Shown here one piece after another: positions 44,115 through 54,084 of a DNA stretch of 64,000 nucleotides. Source of the DNA: Panicum virgatum. Lineage: Eukaryota > Streptophyta > Magnoliopsida > Poales > Poaceae. A program made the translations under genes and the position numbers. Under the pieces are notes generated by a model. The model ran no database searches, had not been told where the DNA came from, and saw only the letters and a program-made list of their open reading frames with translations. The first letter of the stretch is position 1; every line of letters starts with the position of its first letter. The stretch is from contig NC_053136.1 in the NCBI RefSeq assembly GCF_016808335.1, positions 5,004,531 through 5,068,530 on the forward strand, read 5' to 3'.

Positions 44115-47100
44115 TCAAGTGGATGCAGTTACAAGTTCTGCACTTCCGTAGCTACAATTTGTCAATGCAGTATATCTTGGTGGCAACAGAGAATCAATAT
44201 CAGCAAAATATCTTCCCTCTATGGATTGTTCCCTGGTTACTGGCTTGTCAAGAACAGAGTCTGGTATTGCATCAAGAGTCTCCTCCAAGAATGATTCGAC
44301 TGTCTGCAGCAGAAGCATCTCAAAGTTAGTGGTTTTGCCATTTAAGAACTTCTATTTTAGAAAAGAAATTTGAGATCTACAAGACTATCATTTTCCTCAT
44401 TTCCATTTACAACTTCAAGATTGATATTACAACTGGTATGTCAAAAGTCTTCGAAAATGCTCATAGGGGTAAGGTTTGTGTACGTGCGTTCATAGGAGTG
44501 AGTGTGCGTGCGTTGTGAGTGTCTGAGTTGTATGTGTAATCTAAAAAAAATGGTATGTCCAAAGTTTTGAAGTAATGCATCTTCATTATGTCATTCATTT
44601 TTGGGAGACATGATATTGCAGGAATAAGTGTTATAATTTTGTTGACTTACCTTGCAATAGCGCAATGCAGAGTCAGCTTTGCGTTTCCACAGGTTGTTGC
44701 CAGGTTCTGAGTGGAACAAGTGTAACAACGGCTGTGCCAAATCAAGTGAGTCTCTTAGCCATTGTCAAGGATAAAAGCAAGTGAGCTGAAATGTATGTAG
44801 AACTGCAAAAGGCTAATACAGGTAGCATTAGAATCAAGTTTTGTATTCTGATAAAATACAATACACGAACTTCCAACTGCTACTTCTTGATCAATTGGAT
44901 GATAATACCATGCAAATTTATAAATTTGCTACATTACTGGAAATGTTTTCCGTGAGTTCATTTGTCAGTGTCCCACGTTTTGAATTCATATTCAGGCATA
45001 CAGCATAGTCATTTATGATCCAGCAACAAAATTTTGCTGACAATTCTTATTACGAAATAAAAAGGTGCAATACACTATGGTGCGAAATGCACATGAAGTT
45101 CTAATACATGACAAAATAAGATAAATGTATCTGAATGGGAACACCGGAAATACAGCCAATTTCTGCAAATGGGATACTTGGATTGCAGTTCTCCACCGGT
45201 TAAAGTGACAATGCTCCATTTTATTATAAAATCCAATGGTAACTATCTTACTCATCAAAATGAAACTCATACCTTGACAGCTTGTCTCACGTTTGGCCTG
45301 CTGGGGCCATACCGTCCAATTATTGAATCACCATAAACCTGGTAGCTTTTGAGGATCTAAAAAAGAGAGTTCAGCCAAAGGAAGACATAGCTGACAGCTC
45401 AAAGCCAAAGAAAGACAAAAGCTTGTAGCTCAAACTAAGTATGTTTAATGCTAAACCTGGCGACGAGAAATGCATCTTGTTGGCTTGCCATAGATTTCCC
45501 CATCCACATGCCCTAGCATGTTCCATGGACTGGAAAGATCCACCAAAAGTTAAATCATCAAAGATGATAACGGGCATTGAAATTAGTACTCAAAGCAAAT
45601 CCTTGCATAAAACGAAAAAAAAATGCAAGAATTTGTAATCTCAAAGCCTAAGAGCGGATCTACATACATTTTTCTTGGTTTAGTTTGCAAGTTGGAGAAC
45701 AAAATGAAAATGTAGTAAAAGATTTTCAAAGAACATACTTATTATAAGCAGCCCGGCCAACCATTACACCATTTGCACCTTGTCTTATGGATAAACTAAC
45801 CTGTGATGGAACAAAAGAGTTTTGATCAAACCATCACAGGGCTAAAATTTATTGAAGGTTGAAATGTCAGAATTGCATATTCTTGATTCCTAACAAGGGA
45901 GAAAAATGTGTTTAATAGGAGAAAGACTCAGATCTGATATCTTTATCTTCAGTACATGACAGGTTCTAGTTCTCTCCACAATTTTCAGGGTCTAAACCAA
46001 AATAATTGAATTCGAAATATTTGTTTTACAACATTGGACCATGAGTTTATTGAACTCGAAAAGTCAACTGCACTTTTTAGCCACAAGAAAAATGACTCAC
46101 TTTAGAGGTAGCACAAAATGCAATATTCACATCACAAATAGACATACTGACATGAATACCACACCATTCAATGAGGTCTTGGACAGGGGTGGAGCTAACA
46201 TGCGGGCAAATAGCCGGTTATCCCAGCCAATTGGCCCCATCTATCTGCGAGCTCAGCCCCATTACCCTTGAATCCTTGATGGTGGCGCAGCAGGACCTGC
46301 TGCCTGCACGTCCAGTCGGTCAAAACTCAAAACCAAAGGGACTAGTATATGGGGCTATTCCACTATTGTGTCTTGGTGGACATGTGAAGGCCAAGGTCCA
46401 ACAGTGTGCTAGAACCCAAAGGTGACTGCACCAAAGGGACTAGTATATCAGTATGTGGGGCTATTCCACTATTGCGTTTCGGTGGACATGTGAAGGCCAA
46501 GGTCCAACAGTGTGCTAGAGCCCAAAGGTGACTGCACGATATTTCTTCACGGCTCAAACAAAACAAATGGTACTCATCAAGGTAGAGCAGGATTGGTCTT
46601 TGGCAACTAAACAAATGGATTAGTTGGCAAGTCATCTACTAGAAAATGTCCGGAGCAACGCTAGAACAAGAAAAATAAAGAAAACATCATCCAGAGCTTT
46701 CTTTGCACATCAATGAGCAGCACAATTTGCATCTCGACCAACATGACTAACAGAATCTGAAAAACACCTCATGCTAATCTCCAATATTTCATGCCAAATT
46801 TCCACAAAAAAGTTCACCGTTCCTCAACTTCACCAAGTAAATCAAAGTTGATTTGTCCGATTCCAAAAATCAATTTGTGGTCCATCCATAAACGGTACAA
46901 TTTGTTAATGTTTGATTGGACATTTTAGCAATTTAAACCGATAATAGAGCATAAAAAGTATTTTTATTTAGTAATAATTTTGCATGCACTTTTCTCTATA
47001 ACTTGTGTGATTGCACGATGTGAATGTGGTCTGTATATTTTTTTTCTTTTGATTTAACTTGTCGCTGGAGTTCACCCCACCTAAATACTTTTCCTGGCTC

Positions 47101-49715
47101 TGCCACTGGTCTTGGAAGTAGTAACTTGAAAGAATTGAAGCAACACCAGAGAGTGAATTTCACAGTGACCGACTCTTCTGCAGCTAAATGGAGCATTCAA
47201 TGGTAAGACAAAAGCTTACTTCATCAATGGTAGTGATACCTCCATTTAGAGTAAACTTTACTTGTGGGAAGTCCCGCAGCAATGCAAAATAGTACTCATA
47301 TCTGCGTTAATGTTGAGAAGAATACAAAATTAAAACCATTACAAGCAACCATGCTGAAAGCTGATATGACACAGAGCATTCAACGCGGGGGTGCTATAGT
47401 AAATTCTATCATAGCATTATCTTCTCTATCTAGGTGCCATGGCTAGGACTAACAATTCAGAATTAAGACTTTTCCCATTAGCTACCCAGGTTGGATATGG
47501 AAATCTCTTGGATATGTAGACTAAAAATCAGCATCGCAGAAAATAATAATTATGAATGTTTCAATAGTAGTGCTGAAGAAAATAGAAGAAAAAGACAGCA
47601 AAATAGCCTCAACATGACTCGATGTATTAATTATCAAGAGATATTAGCGGTGCCCTTGTACAAGTCATGAATATTTCCATGCATATAGATTTTTAAATAA
47701 TCATATAGATTGGAAAACATACTTCAATGGAGGAACTTTCCGATTTTCTGCAGGACTGAGGCCGTTAAGCAATGCCTTCCGAGCATGAATGATGAAATGC
47801 CTAGTTGGTGATTTTGACACAACTTTATCTACAAACTCACCTGGTGAAAACACAACAATGAAGTTAAATGTTAGTCAACAGTATACCATATATTATAATA
47901 TATCACTATGCCAGCAGAGTAGGGGAAAAGTAACTATCAATAAAGATGAATAGTTGAATCCTCATTAAAAGAATGTAAAACTATTAAAGTAATAGTAATT
48001 CTGGCTTCAAGGTTTCTTCTTAATATACTGATACACAGCTCTTCTCGTGTTCGAGAAAAAATTCTGGCTTCAAGGAAGAAAACATTGTTTCCAAAAAGTG
48101 AAATCAAAATACATATTTAAAATCATCCAAACATATGATACTGAAAGTACAATGTTGATATCAAATGTATCAGCTGGCAACAAAATCAGAAGATATGGAA
48201 TTATTGAAGCTATCTAGCATAAGATGAATGAGGAAATCATCAAATTTTGCTGCTTAAGTATGACATGACACTTGAACCATGTGGCACAAGACAGTTTTTT
48301 CAAACTTAAATAACAAGGTGCCACCTGCTATGATATTGTTTCAAGTAAATATTAATAGATTTCAAAGTTTGTTTCAACTGAAACTATTTTTATCCAACAT
48401 TTAGGAAAAGCATGATTCATAGGCCATAACCAGACACTGATCAGACATCAATCAACCACAATCTGCAGCTACCCTCAGTTGATGTACTACATTTCTTTAA
48501 AATTCTGGGTATAGCACGAAAAACGAATTGCATTTGCAGCTTATCCCCGTTGCTCATTTTCTTCACATACATGATCCAATAGGGTTTAACCACAAGTCGG
48601 AATGTGTATGACCCGGTACGGTACAGCGTAAACTAAACTCAAAAGTCTCATTCTAATATTTGAAAAGCCTACTGAAGATATTCGGAAGTCAAACATGTCT
48701 GAAGAAGACTCACATAGTTCTTCATAAGAGTCATGATCATCAACACCAATTCTGCATTTAACGCTTACAGGGACATCGCAGTTGGCTGCAATAGCTGACA
48801 TAGCATCCCCTACAAACTTCAGAAAACTGAATCAAACATCAAATAAGGACAGAAGGAAAACAGATCACATCTAATTGTGGCCTTGCTATGATGAACTCAT
48901 GCAGCAAACCTCTGGATCAAGCATTAGTCGAGCACCAAAGCAACCATGACCAGCAACTTTGCCGCTGGGGCAGCCACAACTGACAGAAAAATGGTGTACG
49001 AATATATGAATATTAGAATATTCCGCGTGATTATACAAGATAAAACAAGCGAGACTGTTACTTTAGGTTGATCTCATCGTATGAATAAGCATTTGCAAGT
49101 TTAGTTGCCTTTGCCAGATTTTCCAGATTACTTCCACCGATTTGCAGCACAATAGGATGTTGGTCCTCAGGAAATGCTAGAAACCTATCCTGCAAATTTC
49201 GTCAATAAATATTTGAATCCATCAGCTCCACCCATACGCATTTATATAATGTTCAGGCTCGATAAATAAACTCTTGAAAAGTTGCAAGACAGGACGCTCA
49301 CCAAGTTATCCTTCTGGTGCACAATAGTCTCGGCGACGACCATCTCCGTGTAGAGCCACGCGTGCCGCGAGATGAGCCGCGCGAGCGTCCGGTAGTGGTT
49401 GTCCGTCCAGTCCATCATCGGCGCGACGCTGCAGGGGAACCAAAGCATGGGACACCACGCCACGAGCCAAAGCAGGTCAGCGCCCCCTACATACCTTTTA
49501 CTCAAGAAGTACCCCACAGCCCTATCTGGCTCCGCTCACCTGAACAATGGAGGGAGGTGCTTCCCCGCTGCCGGCGCGGGGGAGGAGCTCGCCGCTCGGC
49601 ACGGCCGCGCCCCGGGGTTGCGCGGTGAAAACCGGCCCCGGAATAAGGCCCCGGAGATGCCGGGGGCTAGCGGTGGTGTGACCAGGGCGTGCTTCGCGGC
49701 GGACCGCATCGCCAT
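44115..49715 (-). CDS. tRNA-dihydrouridine synthase, DusA type
   Basis: FMN enzyme that reduces uridine to dihydrouridine in the tRNA D-loop. E. coli DusA acts at U20/U20a. Twelve exons on the minus strand: 49,715-49,540; 49,428-49,302; 49,189-49,062; 48,979-48,910; 48,816-48,714; 47,840-47,723; 47,301-47,220; 45,800-45,739; 45,529-45,457; 45,356-45,273; 44,731-44,651; 44,303-44,115. Splice phases are consistent and give 430 aa. Visible motifs are [11 protein letters not shown] (FMN loop), [27 protein letters not shown] (catalytic cysteine), [46 protein letters not shown] and [13 protein letters not shown]. The order matches DusA across its length. Residues 1-55 are Arg/Ser/Pro-rich and could be an organelle transit peptide. 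Intron 7 holds a hAT-like insertion. The gene appears intact. Confidence 0.95.
46184..47108. mobile_element. hAT-like non-autonomous element in an intron, perfect 8-bp TSD
   Basis: 925 bp, beginning caggggtggagcta and ending ctggctctgccactg, with imperfect inverted ends. It is flanked by exact 8-bp direct repeats gtcttgga (46,176-46,183 and 47,109-47,116). It lies about 100 bp downstream, in gene sense, of exon 7 of the dihydrouridine synthase. No transposase ORF. It contains a roughly 100-bp tandem repeat. Confidence 0.88.
46333..46534. repeat. Tandem repeat inside the hAT-like element
   Basis: Two copies of ccaaagggactagtatat...ccaaaggtgactgca; the first starts at 46,333 and the second at 46,431. 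The second has an extra cagtatg near its start. The copies are otherwise almost identical. Confidence 0.9.
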
Positions 49716-50159
49716 GGCCGTCCCGAGCACCCCCGCGGCTTCCTAGTGCGGCCGCCGCCACCTCTGCTGGGGATACGGTTGCTGCCTTGCTGGTTTGCGA
49801 GGGGTGAGTGGGGGTGGCGGTTCGGTCAGGGCCACCGCCCGATCTGAGGCGGACGGTAAAGATTGCGTCTTTGTCTTGACTAGGTGCAAGGAACGCAAGA
49901 AATTTTAGTTTGCATTGTATCATTTTTCTGTGGCTGCCTCACGGGTCCCATCTGCTACCCTTATCCCCACAGGAGTCCCAATCAACAAGGTGAGCTCCAA
50001 TCCCTGGCTCAATGGCGGCTTGCTGCCGCTTACAAGCTGAATTATTTGCGCTCTTTTGATTCTCCTCCTTGGAGGTTATCCCCTAGAAATCTCACCTGCG
50101 AGCTTCTTTTTCTAGCTAATCCAGTCCGCTCGGTCTCTCTGCAAGCCCGCACGTCGGCT
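49716..50159. promoter_or_regulatory. Short head-to-head intergenic region
   Basis: Only about 444 bp separates the start codons of the divergent dihydrouridine synthase (-) and sulfurtransferase (+) genes. It is GC-rich on the left and AT/CT-rich on the right, without a clear TATA box. A shared or bidirectional promoter is likely by position. An open frame runs from 49,884 in phase with the sulfurtransferase. Confidence 0.6.
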
Positions 50160-53159
50160 ATGGCGCAGGATGATCCGGTTGTTTCTGCTCAGTGGCTGCA
50201 CCTGCACCTAGGAGCGCCTGACGTTAAGGTACCTACAAAATTAATTCGTCAACTCTGCATGCTCCTCTTCAGTTAGGATATTTGTTTGCTTCTTTCAGGT
50301 ACGGAGTAGCATTTTAGGAACAGTTTTGTTCCTCATTTACCATCCAACTATCCCCTATAAGTCTATAATAGTAGCACGTGGAGAACATAAACAGTTTTCC
50401 ATGGAGCACTATGCACTTGTGAAAGTCTGTCAAATTTATGTTACATCCTTTCATGTCTTGTGTTCTTATTGTGCCCATAAAGAATTATGGAGTCACAGAA
50501 GGATGTTTTTTTGTGACTGTTATCTACCTTGTTTTAGGTTTTGGATGCTTCCTGGTACATGCTGGTAGAGAACAGGGATCCATGGGAAGAATACCAGGTT
50601 TTCAGAATGAGCTACAACGTGCTTGTCTTTCAAAAGAAAAACTGTAACGTGTTGCATCTCCCTTTTTGAGATAATTCTTGCCGCTAAAGTGTTATGATTC
50701 CTCAGGTGGCACATATCCCTGGTGCGTTGTTCTTCAACATAGATGGCATAGTCGATCAGAAAACTGACGTGAGAAATCTTTCAGGATATTTCGATGTTAG
50801 CTTAGTTGAAGTAAATAAGCAACAAGTTTTTTCTGGTGCTTTTGATGATTGATTGATATAGCCTTTACTCAAACCTCATGTATTTAAATTTTGTCGCCAA
50901 CTGACTGGAAGCTTATGTTTCAATTACTTACTGCAAGATGGCCATATAAAGCTTTTTATCTTCTTTTTTCTGAAGCATCACTGTAAGAATACATATGTTG
51001 CTCCTATGTAGGATATATGCTGACCCCATGTCATTGTTTCAGTTACCACACATGTTGCCATCAGAAGAGGCTTTTGCAGCAGCAGTTTCTGCGCTGGATA
51101 TAAAAAACCAGGATAAAGTTATTGTTTATGATGGAAAAGGATTCTTCAGTGCACCTCGTGTTTGGTGGTAAGCAGAATGTTTGGATACGCTTAATCATAA
51201 TGATGAACCTTACTGAACTTGCTTTTTATACGAGTTGTTGGTAAAAATAATAATAATAAAAATATGTAAAGATGTTGATATTATCAAGGATTCCATTGTC
51301 TTCTGTTTGTGTGTATATGCTACCTTGTTCTTATGACTCATCAGTGTACTGGTTTCTTTTCCAAACCAGAGTGACCGCTCATTGCTTTACTCGATTAACA
51401 TCCTTTACTTATGCACAAGATGATGACTTCATTTATAATTATCAATTAATAGGATGTTTAGAGTTTTTGGGCACAATAAAGTTTGGGTGTTAGATGGAGG
51501 TTTACCTCAGTGGCGAGCTTCAGGGTTTGATCTTGGAAGTGCCAACCCTGATGATGCAGTTCTTAAATCCAAAACTGCCAATAAGGCTGTTGAAAGGGTT
51601 TATAATGGTGAACTGGTGAGTCGGATATAGCAATGTTGTACTCATGATTGCTCAAAATTCTTTTCGCTCATTGGATAATGACCCTTTTTTTCCCTGTGCA
51701 GACAAATACAATCGCATTCAAGACTGAATTTCAGCCTCATCTATATTGGACACTGGAAAAGGCTAGTCCATTTTTCACTTGAAAACTCTAGGCTTGCATG
51801 CATAGGCTATAGTCCATTTTCACCTGAAAACTCTAGTCTTCCATGCATAGACCATACAGATATGCATTCAATATGACCGTGGACTAGTGCGTGTGGTTTT
51901 TTTTCCATTGCTCCCTTAATGTTTGCTGGAAGCCTGGAACTCCCTAATAATATGGATTATTCAAAAAAAGAGTTATGAAAATTGGCAACTATAAATGAAA
52001 CCATTATTTTCAATGATTATTCCCTTGCGAAATGAGTTGCTTGATTCATGCAACAGGTCGTGCATAATGTTGCTGCTAAGAACTACCAACAAGTAGATGC
52101 CAGATCAAAGGGCAGGTAACATCTTGTACTCTTTATTCGTTAGTAATTCAGACTGTAGCAGTACATTATAAAAGTTCTGGCGGTAACTAAATGTGGCATG
52201 CAAAACTCTTATGAACTTTGGTTCGCAAAGACTGTCTTCCAGTTTCAAGCATAAATGAAAAGAGACTTCACCTTTTGTGGATCTGTTAATTGTTAAAATA
52301 AATTTCAAATATAAATTCACTGCATAGGCAGATGATGCATGTTTTGTTATTTGATCCTCTTCCTGAATTGCCTGCAGTTTCTTGTTATGCTGAAGAAAAC
52401 TCCTGGTTTTGAATTCTCAGATTTGATGGTGTAGCACCAGAACCACGGGAAGGAGTAAGAAGTGGACACATACCAGGAAGCAAATGTGTTCCGTTCCCAG
52501 AGGTGTATAATTCAAATATTCAGTACATCACATAATACTTGGATAACCATAAATTGCATGCTAAGAAATGATGCTGCTGAACTTGTCCCAGATGTTTGAT
52601 GGTGCACCAAGGCTTCTGTCCGCTGAAGAGCTGAGGCAAAAGTTTCAGCAAGCAGGTTTGGATTCTTCTGTAGCTAACTTTTCTAATCTGGAACTTGTAA
52701 TTTCCCATGTTCATTGGCAAGGAAGAAAGCAACAACTTCTTCAAAGTACAAAAATATGAGAAGCAGAACACGACTACATTGATAATTAAACTATATAGGT
52801 CACACTTAGAAGCAAATTTGTTTAGGTATATCACATATGTACAGAATGTCTGAAAAGTATGGCAGGCAATAACAATAATAGCAGTGCATTCTATGTTTAT
52901 CCAGGAATTTCTCTTGACCACCCTATTGTTGTCAGTTGTGGATCTGGCGTGACTGCCTGCATACTTGCTCTGGTCTGGAATCTTCCCCAGTTGTCTTGGA
53001 TTTTGCCATGTATCTGTGAAGCAATCTCTAATAATATCCTATTTGCAGGGGCTCTATAGAATTGGGAAGCATGATGTTCCAGTTTATGATGGATCTTGGA
53101 CAGAATGGGAAGCACAATCAGATTCTGATTACCCAATAGCTACCACTGCTGCTGCTTAA
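50160..53159 (+). CDS. Thiosulfate/3-mercaptopyruvate sulfurtransferase (two-rhodanese-domain)
   Basis: Transfers sulfur from 3-mercaptopyruvate or thiosulfate to thiols or cyanide through a cysteine persulfide. Eleven exons: 50,160-50,228; 50,538-50,597; 50,706-50,768; 51,043-51,167; 51,453-51,615; 51,702-51,761; 52,057-52,115; 52,421-52,502; 52,592-52,655; 52,905-52,972; 53,049-53,159, giving 307 aa. The N-terminal rhodanese domain has VVSAQWLHLHLGAPDVKVLD, HIPGALFFNID and WVLDGGLPQW. The C-terminal domain has VDARSKGRFDGV, GHIPGSKCVPFPE and the active-site loop VVSCGSGVTACILAL, with Cys in the second domain as expected. It ends YDGSWTEWEAQ. Intron 6 uses a GC donor. An upstream in-frame extension to ATG 49,884 may encode an organelle-targeting region, so 50,160 could instead be the start of a cytosolic isoform. 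Arabidopsis homologues are STR1/STR2. Confidence 0.94.
51763..51852. repeat. Direct repeat of about 47 bp at the start of a sulfurtransferase intron
   Basis: tagtccatttttcacttgaa...aactctaggcttgcatgcata and tagtccattttcacctgaa...aactctagtcttccatgcata follow each other with a period of about 46-47 bp. The first copy starts right at the GC splice donor of intron 6. Confidence 0.88.
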
Positions 53160-54084
53160 AATCCCCAACTCTAAAGAGATGCGAAACAGTCCATCCATCC
53201 TGGAGCATTCAGTTTAGAATGTCGGCAAAGATGACATTTCCATGTTACAAGCTTTGCACTTAAACAAAGGCAAAGCTTATAAGGGCAAGAAATGCCCAAT
53301 ATGATCTATGTTGTCCTGTGACAGAAAGAGATAAAGAGAACATGAAGCAGGGACAGAAAGTGCACCCTTGCCCATTCTTGTGACCCTATTGTCAGCATCA
53401 AACTTATGGTTGACATATACTAGCGTCATTGTATTTACCATACAGATTATCATGCTCACGATATTGCAGCTAAATGAGTTAAGCATGGCAAATTCTTGTT
53501 TTTGGATCATAATATGATGATTAATGTATGAGAGTTTCAACTCTCATAGCAATTTTTATTTTGCAAAGTCGATTAAATTGGATATGGAAATTGTTTTCTT
53601 CTGAGTTCTAAATGAGCAATTGAGAGGAGTCAAACGGTAGGTATCTTAAACAGAAAAAAGGCAGCTGTCTGTTTGTCTGTCTCAGTAAATGTGCATTTGT
53701 AATTAAAAGACAACGTCTGCTACCATTAGAGAGTTAAACTTACTCTTATAATGGGCCATGGAGCTAGGAATTGCTTTGAACATCCACGTGCCATGGCTTA
53801 TCACGCCCTTTACAACATATGGCTAAATGAACTGAGCAATCAAGCATGTAGTCATCTTTACACCAAATCTGCAATACGCATTAGCATGTAGTCATCCAGC
53901 AGTCTCACTAGGAATTACTTTGCTCCCAGACGTTCAGACCATGCACAGTTCCCAGTACCGTGTTAAACTAAAACAAGAGTGCAACAAGAGTCTCACAAGA
54001 GAATTGCACCAAGAGGACTGCTGGATTCAGCTAAAAGTGGTATAATTTGTCAGTGAATATGCTATAGCAGCAGCAGATTCCGAA
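53160..54084. other. Intergenic region between convergent genes
   Basis: Holds the 3' flanks of the sulfurtransferase and PPR genes. No further gene or element was recognised. Confidence 0.55.
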
